Shown here: one piece after another, positions 43,526-51,432 of the stretch
Layout: each line of letters begins with the position of its first letter
How positions within the stretch are numbered: position 1 is the stretch's first letter
From: Spirosoma endophyticum
Lineage (GTDB): Bacteria; Bacteroidota; Bacteroidia; Cytophagales; Spirosomataceae
NCBI RefSeq assembly: GCF_900112365.1
Contig: NZ_FOLQ01000005.1
Coordinates: 32,562-96,561, forward strand
Direction: 5' to 3'
Length of the DNA: 64,000 nucleotides
Program-made: the position numbers and the translations under genes
The notes under the pieces: generated by a model
Database searches by the model: none
Told to the model about the DNA's origin: nothing
The model's input: only the letters and a program-made list of their open reading frames with translations

Positions 43526-45022
43526 TCACCCCAGCCGGTTAGCCTTCCACTTACTTTTCTGCGTCGTTACCGTAGCACTCCCATTACTTTTTGGCTTAGT
43601 ATTTTCCAACAAATAAGCTGCTAACACAGCCGCTAACTCGGTTTCTGTTACGTCGGGTGTTGGCGTTAGTTTATCGGGCGTGAAGTATTTGCTGACAAAA
43701 CCCGTGTCGAAGTGGCCAGACCGGAAAGCGTCGTGCTCCATAACGAACCGGCAGAAAGGCAGCGTCGTTTGTACACCCGAAATCTGGTATTCATCGATGG
43801 CGCGAATCATTTTCTGGATGGCTTCCTCGCGCGTGTCGCCATACGTAATGAGCTTGGCAATCATGGGATCGTAATAGATAGGGATGGCCATGCCCTGCTC
43901 GAACCCGTCGTCTACCCGAACACCATTGCCCTGTGGCCGGACATACGTATCGAGCGTACCCACATCGGGCAGGAAGTTGTTGGCCGGGTCTTCGGCGTAG
44001 ACCCGCACTTCTACCGCGTGGCCTTTAATCTGCAAATCTTCCTGCTTAATCGTCAGCGGTTTGCCTTCGGCGATGTAAATCATCTGCTTCACCAGATCTA
44101 CACCCGTAATCTGCTCGGTAACAGGGTGTTCAACCTGGAGCCGGGTGTTCATTTCCAGAAAGTAAAAGTCGAGGGCATCGTTAACAATGAATTCAACGGT
44201 GCCCGCTCCGTAGTAGCCACAAGCTCGTGCTACGTCGACGGCAGCCCGACCCATGGCGTCGCGGATTTCGGGGGTTAAAATGGCCGACGGCGCTTCTTCG
44301 ACCACTTTTTGGTGCCGACGCTGCACCGAACATTCGCGCTCGAACAGGTGAATGATGTTGCCATGCTGATCGCCCAGCACCTGAATCTCGACGTGCCGGG
44401 GCGACGTAACATACTTCTCAATAAACACCGACCCGTCGCCAAACGCCGACTGCGCTTCACTCACCGCGCGGTCCATCTGTTCGTCGAATTCGACCTCGTT
44501 TTCGACCACCCGCATACCTTTTCCCCCGCCACCCGCGCTGGCCTTAATCAGAATCGGGTAGCCAATTTGAGACGAAATAATTTTGGCCTCGGCTCTGTCC
44601 GTAATGGCCGAGGGCGTTCCCGGCACCATCGGAATATTGTAATGAGCAACGGCCGCTTTAGCCGCCAGTTTACTACCCATGACCTCGATGCTTTCTGGCG
44701 AAGGGCCAATAAAAATCAAGCCAGCTTCGCGTACCAGTCGGGCGAAGTTGGCATTTTCGGACAGGAATCCATAACCGGGGTGAATGGCATCGACGTTCAA
44801 TCGGTTGCAGACATCGATAATCACATCGGCACGAAGATACGACTCCGACGAGGGCGCCGGCCCGACGCACACCGATTCGTCGGCGTAGCGGACATGGAGC
44901 GCATTACGGTCGGCTTCTGAGTAGATGGCTACCGTCTGAATACCCATTTCGCGGGCCGTCCGCATGATTCGCAAGGCGATTTCACCCCGGTTGGCAACGA
45001 GTAATTTATGAATTTTTGGCAT
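43526..45022 (-). CDS. accC: Acetyl-CoA carboxylase biotin carboxylase subunit
   Basis: ATG 45022 (MPKIHKLLVANRGEIALRI) fits the standard start; the longer frame adds an implausible leader. The 498-residue enzyme carboxylates biotin in fatty-acid synthesis using ATP and bicarbonate. Landmarks are KASAGGGGKGMRVVEN (the glycine-rich ATP lid), the VEIQVLGDQHGNIIHLFERE core, EMNTRLQVEHPVTE and GHAVEVRVYAEDP. A C-terminal tail beyond the usual 450 residues (from about 455, TDVTETELAAVLAAY on) is an addition seen in some Bacteroidota. accB is not beside it. A divergent oxoamine-synthase gene starts 220 bases away. Confidence 0.93.
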   Translation of the reverse strand: MPKIHKLLVANRGEIALRIMRTAREMGIQTVAIYSEADRNALHVRYADESVCVGPAPSSESYLRADVIIDVCNRLNVDAIHPGYGFLSENANFARLVREAGLIFIGPSPESIEVMGSKLAAKAAVAHYNIPMVPGTPSAITDRAEAKIISSQIGYPILIKASAGGGGKGMRVVENEVEFDEQMDRAVSEAQSAFGDGSVFIEKYVTSPRHVEIQVLGDQHGNIIHLFERECSVQRRHQKVVEEAPSAILTPEIRDAMGRAAVDVARACGYYGAGTVEFIVNDALDFYFLEMNTRLQVEHPVTEQITGVDLVKQMIYIAEGKPLTIKQEDLQIKGHAVEVRVYAEDPANNFLPDVGTLDTYVRPQGNGVRVDDGFEQGMAIPIYYDPMIAKLITYGDTREEAIQKMIRAIDEYQISGVQTTLPFCRFVMEHDAFRSGHFDTGFVSKYFTPDKLTPTPDVTETELAAVLAAYLLENTKPKSNGSATVTTQKSKWKANRLG

Positions 45023-45244
45023 TGTAATACAGGTCGGAAAGGCGTGATAGGAATTGGCAATAAACCCCGCCAAATTAGCCTATTGGCTCAATAGAATGCT
45101 ATGATTTACCAAAATAAAGCATTTGCTACAAAACGATTCGCTAATTGAAATTTTAAGGATGAATTTGCGCTACCAAAAGTTAACCGTATTTTTGCACTTA
45201 CTCTGCAAAAAAGAAGGGTTCCCCCTGATAAACAAGATCAAAAA

Positions 45245-46549
45245 GTGGATTTATTCGAGAAACTGCGTAATAACCTGGGACCTATCGGTTCACCAGCTCG
45301 GGAGTTCAACGGTCACCATTATTTCGCGTTCCCCAAGCTTGAAGGCGAATTAGGGCCTCACATGCGTTTCCGGGGCAAGGAAGTATTGAACTGGAGTTTG
45401 AACAATTACCTCGGTCTGGCTAACCACCCCGAAGTGCGTCAGGTGGATGCCGAAGCATCGGCGCAGTGGGGTCTTGCCTATCCAATGGGCGCCCGGATGA
45501 TGTCCGGTAACAGCGACCTCCACGAGCAGTTTGAAAAAGAACTGGCTGAATTCGTTGGCAAAGAAGATTCCTTTCTGCTGAACTATGGCTATCAGGGTGT
45601 TATGTCAGCCATCGAAGCCGTCGTTGATTACCGCGATGTAATTGTGTATGACGCTGAATGTCATGCCTGCCTCATCGATGGTATCCGGTTGCACAAAGCC
45701 AAAATGGGCGAATACTATAAATTCAACCACAACGACATGGCCAGCCTGGAGAAAAACCTCCAGCGGGCAACCAAAAAAGCCGCCGAAAAAGGAGGCAGTA
45801 TTCTCGTCATTACGGAAGGCGTATTTGGTATGTCGGGGAAAGTTGGTAGCCTGGATAAAATTGTTGCGCTGAAAGAGAAATATGAGTTCCGGTTGTTGGT
45901 CGATGATGCTCACGGTTTCGGTACAATGGGCGCCACGGGTGCTGGTGTTGGCGAAATGTTAGGTTGCCAGGACGGCATTGACCTCTATTTCTCAACGTTT
46001 GCCAAGTCAATGGCCGCCATTGGTGCGTTCATTGCCGCCGACCACGATATCATTATGTACCTCAAGTACAATATGCGGTCGCAGACCTATGCCAAAGCGT
46101 TGCCAATGCCTTACGTAGTGGGTGGCCTGAAACGGCTGGACATGATCCGCAATTCGTCGGAGTTCCGGGACAAACTGTGGACAAACGTGCGGGCGTTGCA
46201 AAGTGGCCTGAAGGAACGCGGGTTTAATATTGGTGATACGCAGTCTCCGGTAACGCCCGTGCTGTTGCAGAATGTACAGGGGGGTATTCCCGAAATAACG
46301 GGATTGATCCGCGACCTGCGCGAAAACAAAGGGATTTTCTGCTCGATTGTTGTTTACCCGGTTGTGCCGAAAGAGATCGTGATGCTACGTATCATTCCGA
46401 CAGCCGCGCATACCCTTGAAGACGTACAATTTACACTCGAAGCATTTTCGTCGGTAGCGGAGAAATTGAAGAATGGCGATTATCGGCCAAATAAGGCTGA
46501 AATCGACCCTCACGCCCTCGAAGTATCGGCGGAATCAGCCGCTGAATAG
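45245..46549 (+). CDS. Alpha-oxoamine synthase (serine palmitoyltransferase or cysteate acyltransferase type)
   Basis: The GTG start at 45245 gives VDLFEKLRNNLGPIGSPARE. The 434-residue PLP enzyme is a fold-type I member close to serine palmitoyltransferase. It shows LNWSLNNYLGLANHPEV, the His of AECHACLIDGIRLH, LLVDDAHGFGTMG and the PLP Lys254 in FSTFAKSMAAIG. It would condense an amino acid with a long acyl-CoA or acyl-ACP to start sphingolipid or sulfonolipid (capnine) synthesis. Cytophagales make such lipids. The amino-acid substrate (Ser, cysteate or Gly) cannot be read from the sequence. It is divergent from accC and precedes a histone H1-like gene by 145 bases. Confidence 0.82.
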   Translation: MDLFEKLRNNLGPIGSPAREFNGHHYFAFPKLEGELGPHMRFRGKEVLNWSLNNYLGLANHPEVRQVDAEASAQWGLAYPMGARMMSGNSDLHEQFEKELAEFVGKEDSFLLNYGYQGVMSAIEAVVDYRDVIVYDAECHACLIDGIRLHKAKMGEYYKFNHNDMASLEKNLQRATKKAAEKGGSILVITEGVFGMSGKVGSLDKIVALKEKYEFRLLVDDAHGFGTMGATGAGVGEMLGCQDGIDLYFSTFAKSMAAIGAFIAADHDIIMYLKYNMRSQTYAKALPMPYVVGGLKRLDMIRNSSEFRDKLWTNVRALQSGLKERGFNIGDTQSPVTPVLLQNVQGGIPEITGLIRDLRENKGIFCSIVVYPVVPKEIVMLRIIPTAAHTLEDVQFTLEAFSSVAEKLKNGDYRPNKAEIDPHALEVSAESAAE

Positions 46550-46694
46550 GGTTTTTGCCAAAAAATTGGATTTTTTGATCATTTTTTTGGCTTAGCTATT
46601 GCGCTGTATGAGAGAATGACTAAATTTCAGGCGAAAACCGCGTTTTTAGCGGAATTTGGGCATTTTCATACACTTAAACCCATACAATATCGCT

Positions 46695-46880
46695 ATGGCA
46701 CGCTTCGATGAAGTAAAGAATTTGGTTCTATCCCTGGAAGGTGATTTCGAGAAATTTTACGAAAAAAATAACCAGGCTGCCGGAACCCGCGTTCGTAAAG
46801 GAATGCAGGATTTGAAAACGCTGGCTCAGGAAATCCGTTCGGAAGTTCAGAACGCCAAAAACAGCCCTGAGAAAGCGTAA
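46695..46880 (+). CDS. Histone H1-like small basic protein
   Basis: Starting at ATG 46695 the 61-residue protein reads MARFDEVKNLVLSLEGDFEK, then NNQAAGTRVRKGMQDLKTLA. It matches the Hc1/histone H1-like short proteins that are universal in Bacteroidota. They are helical and thought to bind nucleic acids or condense the nucleoid. This member is less basic than chlamydial Hc1. A strong hairpin follows 22 bases downstream. An alternative start at 46656 would add 13 unlikely residues. Confidence 0.85.
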   Translation: MARFDEVKNLVLSLEGDFEKFYEKNNQAAGTRVRKGMQDLKTLAQEIRSEVQNAKNSPEKA

Positions 46881-46901
46881 TCAACGGACCTCAGGTCGAA
46901 A

Positions 46902-46973
46902 AAAAAGAACACCCCTGTCAGACAAGATCTGGCAGGGGTGTTCTTTTGTAGAGACCGGTCCGCCGGTCTCTAC
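46902..46973. terminator. Two consecutive hairpins between convergent genes
   Basis: GAACACCCCTG pairs with CAGGGGTGTTC (about 46908-46944) with A and T runs on either side, so it can work in both directions. A second hairpin (GTAGAGACCGG with CCGGTCTCTAC, 46948-46973) overlaps the stop of the MaoC gene. Confidence 0.8.
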
Positions 46974-47380
46974 AAAATCTTCTCCTTATGCATCAACGTA
47001 GCAATGCCTTTTGTGGTGACTTTTCCCGTTTTAACATCCCGGATTTCGCCCAAAATTTGAGCGGTATGTTTTGCCGGATCAATTGACTGCACTGTGAACG
47101 TCGCTTCATAGTCGGTGTCGACAAACATGGGCCGCAAAAACTCTAGCGTTTGTCCCAGATACACTGAGCCGTAACCCGGAAACTCCGTTCCCAGCACCTT
47201 TGTGAATATACTGGCACCCAGCATTCCATGAATAATCGGGCGTTTGAAAGGCGTCTGAGCAGCAAAGTCCGCATCGAGGTGTAGTGGGTTGTTGTCGCCC
47301 GTAACACGGGCAAAGTCAATTACGTCGGCCTGCGAGAAGCGAAATACGTAACGGTGAACAGCGTTAAGTCCAAATTCCAT
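46970..47380 (-). CDS. MaoC-like dehydratase
   Basis: I choose ATG 47380 (MEFGLNAVHRYVFRFSQADV) because the longer frame to 47533 reads through the repeat-containing spacer. The 136-residue hot-dog protein has the hydratase 2 motif VTGDNNPLHLDADFAAQT, then IIHGMLGASIF. It would hydrate or dehydrate short enoyl thioesters, as in (R)-specific enoyl-CoA hydratases. Its stop lies in a hairpin. The acyltransferase gene is divergent, about 185 bases upstream. Confidence 0.82.
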   Translation of the reverse strand: MEFGLNAVHRYVFRFSQADVIDFARVTGDNNPLHLDADFAAQTPFKRPIIHGMLGASIFTKVLGTEFPGYGSVYLGQTLEFLRPMFVDTDYEATFTVQSIDPAKHTAQILGEIRDVKTGKVTTKGIATLMHKEKIL

Positions 47381-47389
47381 AGGAAAATG

Positions 47390-47555
47390 AATGATGACCG
47401 GGTCGCCGGTGCGATTATAGATGATGAATGATATGCCACATAAGCGGCCCCGAATGTACAATGAATACTGATGATTCTGGAATAGTTCGTAACCTCGGAT
47501 TGCGGGTTCGTAAGCCTGGCCATCACTCATCATTCATCATTCATCATTACCTTCG
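47390..47555. repeat. Divergent spacer with ATGATGAATG/TCATCATTCA words
   Basis: The words aatgatga and gatgaatgat near 47388-47435 face catcactcatcattcatcattcat near 47520-47550, so the spacer can fold back on itself with a long loop. The same words form the palindrome at 27099-27171. Confidence 0.5.
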
Positions 47556-47564
47556 TGATTACTT

Positions 47565-48821
47565 ATGCTTAACGAATTGTTTTCACTCAATACGGTATTG
47601 ACTAAGCGCGTATTTGGGTTAGATGTCATGCGGGCGGTTGCTATACTTATTGTGGTAGATGCCCATGCGACTATTGCCTTGAAGGACTATTACAGCGGTG
47701 CGTTCTGGCATCATCTTTTGCCCGATGGTGTTGAGCTGTTTTTTGTGTTGAGTGGCTTTCTCATCGGGGGCATCCTAATACGGTCGTATGAAAAAAAAGG
47801 CCGCTTCGATCGCGATTTACTCCTGAATTTCTGGACACGTCGCTGGTTCCGCACGTTGCCCAACTATTACCTTGTGCTGATCGGGCTGATTGCCTTTGCT
47901 CTGGTTCGGGCGTGGCGTAGTGGGTTGCAGCATACATTGCCCGAGAACGGCGTCCTGTTCAAATACTTCTTTTTCCTACAGAATTTTGCCAGCGACGTTC
48001 CTGCTTTTTTCGGGGAAACCTGGAGTCTGGCCATTGAAGAATGGTCGTATCTGACGTTACCACTGGTGTTGTGGACCATGCACAGTTTGCTATCAGGGCG
48101 GTTCTCGCGGCAACGTATCGTGTTGTTAACGATCCTGTTCGTGATCATTGGCACGAATGTATACCGCCTTATTTCAGCTATCCAGATTCCGATCTTGGAG
48201 GGAGAATTAGGCTACCGGGGCATTGTTGTTGCCCGATTAGATGCCATTTCCTACGGCGTTCTGGCTGCCTATGCCAAGCATTATTTCCCGACTTCCTGGA
48301 CGAATGATTCACTACGTCGTCGACTCTTCGTCGTCGGCTTACTGGTAACGGTGATCACGGCATTATCAGCGTCTATTTTTATTCTGAAGTACTACGTTCA
48401 AGCCGGAATTTTACCGGCCTATATTTTTTATAAGCGCACGTTCTATTTCCCGGTTATTGGGTTAAGTATGGCGTTGCTTGTTCCGTATATGGATGGCTGG
48501 CGAACGGCTACCGGAGGGTGGGCTAGGTTTGGCATTGCCCGTGCCATCACGCACATCAGCCTGATTTCGTACTCCATGTATTTGCTTAACCTGACGCCCA
48601 TCATGATGAACGTCGTTGAGCGCATCCCAACGAGCTCCTTTACGGTTGCCTGGCTCAAGGTCGGCTTGTTTTGGGGATTGGTCCTTGTTTTATCTACACT
48701 GCTTTTCAAATACTTCGAGAAACCCGTTACCGAACTTCGCGAACGTCTATCCGCGAAAGAACCGACCCAGTTGGTGAACGAGCCCGGAGCCCGGAGCCCG
48801 GAGCCTGGAACAGGGTGCTAA
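47565..48821 (+). CDS. Acyltransferase 3 family membrane protein
   Basis: The 418-residue protein has about ten membrane helices and the acyltransferase-3 signature FGLDVMRAVAILIVVDAHAT near residue 20 and FFVLSGFLIGGIL near 66. The active-site His is in that first block. Others of the family add acetyl or other acyl groups to surface sugars, such as O-antigen or peptidoglycan. The last 12 residues (GARSPEPGTGC) come from the GAGCCCGGAGCC repeat that follows, so the natural end is probably a little shorter. It stands alone. Confidence 0.88.
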   Translation: MLNELFSLNTVLTKRVFGLDVMRAVAILIVVDAHATIALKDYYSGAFWHHLLPDGVELFFVLSGFLIGGILIRSYEKKGRFDRDLLLNFWTRRWFRTLPNYYLVLIGLIAFALVRAWRSGLQHTLPENGVLFKYFFFLQNFASDVPAFFGETWSLAIEEWSYLTLPLVLWTMHSLLSGRFSRQRIVLLTILFVIIGTNVYRLISAIQIPILEGELGYRGIVVARLDAISYGVLAAYAKHYFPTSWTNDSLRRRLFVVGLLVTVITALSASIFILKYYVQAGILPAYIFYKRTFYFPVIGLSMALLVPYMDGWRTATGGWARFGIARAITHISLISYSMYLLNLTPIMMNVVERIPTSSFTVAWLKVGLFWGLVLVLSTLLFKYFEKPVTELRERLSAKEPTQLVNEPGARSPEPGTGC

Positions 48822-48862
48822 CTCTTAACTCCTAGCTCCGCGCTCCCTGCCCCATGCTAACT
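48780..48862. repeat. GAGCCCGGAGCCC-word palindrome at the acyltransferase 3' end
   Basis: The left arm has three tandem gagcccg units and the right arm has ctagctccgcgctccctgcccc. It begins inside the acyltransferase coding sequence and ends next to the stop of the DUF4440 gene. Confidence 0.65.
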
Positions 48863-49313
48863 AGCTCGAATGGTCGCTGATAATGACCCAACGGTTTTTA
48901 ATCTTGCGCCAGAGTAGGGTAAAATGCCCCTCTGCATCGCCAATGTTGGGTCGTTTTAAATGAAAGCGACCAATAACATAGGCAAGATTAGGTGCGGGAA
49001 AATCCAGTTGCAGTATATCGAATTTGAGCGTACCCATCGAGTCTCTATTGGGATAGCGCTTTCTGTAGTTAGCTAGTGTGGCCTGATAACCATACGTAAT
49101 GCCGACTTTCCCTATAAAGGTTAGAGAATCAGACGGCCAGTAGCCATTCATGAACTTATCAACTCGCCCATTATTCCAGTCTTCGGTCTGGCGTTTCAGA
49201 ATTTGGAGGATTTCCCGGCGGTCTTTGGCTACTAGTTCGGGTTTGACAGATTTCTGACTCCAGGCAGATTGAGCGAATAGGCAGAGTAATAAAAAAGCGA
49301 AAACTTGTTTCAT
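48861..49313 (-). CDS. Secreted DUF4440/SnoaL-like protein
   Basis: The 150-residue protein starts with a signal peptide (residues 1-19, FAFLLLCLFAQSAWS). A NTF2-like cone fold follows with ILQILKRQTEDWNNGRVDKF, then GYWPSDSLTFIGKVG and VIGRFHLKRPNIGDAEGHFTLL, ending RWVIISDHSS. DUF4440/SnoaL-like domains often serve as small-ligand or stress-related proteins. It would be periplasmic. It converges with the acyltransferase gene, and a repeat lies between them. Confidence 0.82.
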   Translation of the reverse strand: MKQVFAFLLLCLFAQSAWSQKSVKPELVAKDRREILQILKRQTEDWNNGRVDKFMNGYWPSDSLTFIGKVGITYGYQATLANYRKRYPNRDSMGTLKFDILQLDFPAPNLAYVIGRFHLKRPNIGDAEGHFTLLWRKIKNRWVIISDHSS

Positions 49314-49461
49314 GATTGACTGTTATGGTTGACCTAAGGTACGTATTGGCAAGCCTAATTAGCTGCTAGTGCAGTAGGTATTTTTACTTGGTTACCGGCT
49401 ACAAACTAAACCACCCGTTTCCGCCATCTGTTTAAAATCGACTATTCTTACTTACCAGGCC

Positions 49462-50199
49462 ATGAGATTACAAAATAGAGTCGCCATCATTACGGGGGGG
49501 GCCAGAGGTATCGGGCGGGCAGCCGCTGAGGTATTTTGTCGGGAAGACGCTACCGTCATCATCTGGGATTTGCTCAGCGAAGGCGAAAGTACGGCCCAGA
49601 CATTACGTGATCAGGGATTTCGTTGCGAATTTATGTCTGTCAGCACGACCGATGTGCCCGGCATTAAAGTCGCGGCCCGCGATGTGTACGACCGGTATGG
49701 CCGAATCGACATTCTCATCAACAACGCAGGTATTACGCGCGATAAAACCCTGCTGAAAATGTCGTTTGATGAATGGCAGCAGGTTATTGACGTGAATTTG
49801 ACCGGTGTCTTTAACTGCACCAAAATCATTGCACCCTACATGGTGGAACAGAAATATGGACGCATCATTTGCACGTCCTCCATCAACGGTGTGCATGGCG
49901 CCTTTGGACAGACCAATTATGCAGCGGCCAAAGCGGGCATTATTGGTATGGTACGTTCATGGGCGAAGGAACTCGGACCGAAAGGCATCACCGCTAATGC
50001 CGTTGCGCCGGGGTTTATCCAAACCGCGATGACGGATGCGATGCCTGAAGAAGTTAAAAATCAGGCGGTTACTACGATTCCGGTGCGCCGTATCGGCAAA
50101 CCCGAAGATATTGCCAATGCGTATTTATTTCTGGCCTCCTACGAAGCTTCGTTTGTAAATGGGCACGTACTGGCCGTAAATGGCGGGCAGGCGTTATAA
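49462..50199 (+). CDS. Short-chain dehydrogenase, 3-oxoacyl-ACP reductase (FabG) type
   Basis: The 245-residue enzyme has the Rossmann motif TGGARGIGRA (residues 11-20), the NNAG at 87-90, and the catalytic Ser140, Tyr153 and Lys157 in SSINGVHGAFGQTNYAAAK. The size and the ending FVNGHVLAVNGGQAL are typical of FabG-like reductases. It uses NADPH to reduce 3-ketoacyl thioesters, or may act on polyhydroxyalkanoate precursors. It is alone in the region, without acpP or fabF. The start at ATG 49462 is standard. Confidence 0.88.
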   Translation: MRLQNRVAIITGGARGIGRAAAEVFCREDATVIIWDLLSEGESTAQTLRDQGFRCEFMSVSTTDVPGIKVAARDVYDRYGRIDILINNAGITRDKTLLKMSFDEWQQVIDVNLTGVFNCTKIIAPYMVEQKYGRIICTSSINGVHGAFGQTNYAAAKAGIIGMVRSWAKELGPKGITANAVAPGFIQTAMTDAMPEEVKNQAVTTIPVRRIGKPEDIANAYLFLASYEASFVNGHVLAVNGGQAL

Positions 50200-50287
50200 T
50201 GGTTCACGGTTTTCTGTCTACGGTTGGCTGACGCGTAAGCACCTCTTGCGTCAACCAACCGTAAACAGAAAACCGAATACCGTGAAC
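50200..50287. repeat. Intergenic palindrome with CGGTTTTCTG words
   Basis: ggttcacggttttctgtct followed by acggttggctgacgc in the left arm is complemented by gcgtcaaccaaccgtaaaca followed by gaaaaccgaataccgtgaac in the right arm. The loop is about 13 bases. It lies between fabG and the small membrane-protein gene. Confidence 0.75.
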
Positions 50288-50320
50288 TATCTTTACGAAC
50301 GTATTTACCGTAAGCGATCC

Positions 50321-50434
50321 ATGAAAAAGATTCGAAAATTCTACAACGAGTACAAGCCGTACATTTTCTCCGATGGCTGGTACTACGTCTTTATCGTTGT
50401 TTTTATTCTGATCTTATTTATTTTCTTCTCCTAA
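50321..50434 (+). CDS. 37-residue membrane protein
   Basis: The frame MKKIRKFYNEYKPYIFSDGW continues with YYVFIVVFILILFIFFS and stops at 50432-50434. It has a basic, aromatic amphipathic head and one membrane helix. The stop is followed directly by the GTG of the lipid kinase gene, so the two are certain to be co-transcribed. I recall similar tiny proteins upstream of lipid kinases in Cytophagales, but I cannot name a role. It may be a cofactor of the kinase. Confidence 0.65.
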   Translation: MKKIRKFYNEYKPYIFSDGWYYVFIVVFILILFIFFS

Positions 50435-51313
50435 GTGGCAACCCGTTCGGCAGTTCTCGCCATCATCAATCCGCTATCCGGTACTACGTCGGCCGAGCAG
50501 AAAAAACTGCTTCAGGACGCCTTTATGCGCCAGGCCGACGCACTTGGTTTTGCGCCCGAAGTTACTCAGACCAGCTACGCCGGTCATGCCACTGAGCTGG
50601 CGGCCGAAGCCGTGAAGCGGGGCGTCAACAGAGTGTTGACTATTGGGGGCGACGGCACGGTCAACGAAACCGCGCAGGCGCTTCGAAAATCCGCTACATC
50701 GCTGGGCATTGTACCGATTGGGTCGGGAAACGGGCTGGCCAGGCATTTGGGCATTCCGCTGAATCCACTGAAAGCCATTGAACGAGCTCTGAAAGGTCGG
50801 CCAGTGGTGATTGACAGTGGTGAGATCAATGAATACCCATTTTTTTGCACCGCCGGATTTGGCTTCGAAGCCTACGTAGCACACGCCTTTGCGAAGGAAC
50901 CCGTGCGTGGCTTACCAACCTACATCCGGTCAGCCTTTCGTTCCTTCTGGGCCTACAAGCCGGAACGGTTAGTTGTCGATGGGCAGGAAAAGGAGTTATT
51001 TTCGATGACGTTTGCCAACGCCGGACAATTTGGCAATAATGCCTGGATGGCACCTACCGCAAACATTGCTGATGGTAAACTGGAATTGTGTGAGATTCGG
51101 CCGTTTCCGACGCAGGCTGCCGGTATGCTGACATGGCGACTATTCAATAAAACGCTCAATCAATCATCCTACTGGCGTGGCCATTCTATCACCAAATCTG
51201 TTGTAGAAGCTAACGGACCATTACTGATTCATGCCGACGGCGAACCGCTGACATTGCCCACCGGTCGGGCTGAGATTCGCATACTGCCGGGGAGTTTATT
51301 GGTCTTATTATAA
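50435..51313 (+). CDS. Diacylglycerol/lipid kinase family protein
   Basis: The GTG at 50435 gives VATRSAVLAIINPLSGTTSA. The 292-residue protein has the DAGK catalytic block VLTIGGDGTVNETAQAL (residues about 66-82), the glycine loop PIGSGNGLARHLGIPL, and the lipid-binding end of YegS/DgkB relatives. It would transfer phosphate from ATP to diacylglycerol or a related lipid, recycling membrane lipid headgroups. It follows the tiny membrane protein without a gap. Whether it favours diacylglycerol or another lipid (a ceramide, for example) is open. Confidence 0.88.
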   Translation: MATRSAVLAIINPLSGTTSAEQKKLLQDAFMRQADALGFAPEVTQTSYAGHATELAAEAVKRGVNRVLTIGGDGTVNETAQALRKSATSLGIVPIGSGNGLARHLGIPLNPLKAIERALKGRPVVIDSGEINEYPFFCTAGFGFEAYVAHAFAKEPVRGLPTYIRSAFRSFWAYKPERLVVDGQEKELFSMTFANAGQFGNNAWMAPTANIADGKLELCEIRPFPTQAAGMLTWRLFNKTLNQSSYWRGHSITKSVVEANGPLLIHADGEPLTLPTGRAEIRILPGSLLVLL

Positions 51314-51432
51314 GGTTGATAGAAATCCTTCGCACAACGTAACGCCGGAAGTCCGATATTTGCCCCTCCAAAACTATCCTGATGGCGGGCGGCCTACCGA
51401 AACGGCGGACCGTGTCCAGCGTCTTCTGTCTG

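Noticed and set aside
44309..44920. 203-codon frame antisense to accC
   Set aside because: accC is certain here, and the antisense frame has the His/Arg-rich bias of a shadow frame.
51382..51432. Upstream start for argG
   Set aside because: The extra residues are unlike the family; MSQKVVLAFSGGLDTS at 51433 is the usual start.
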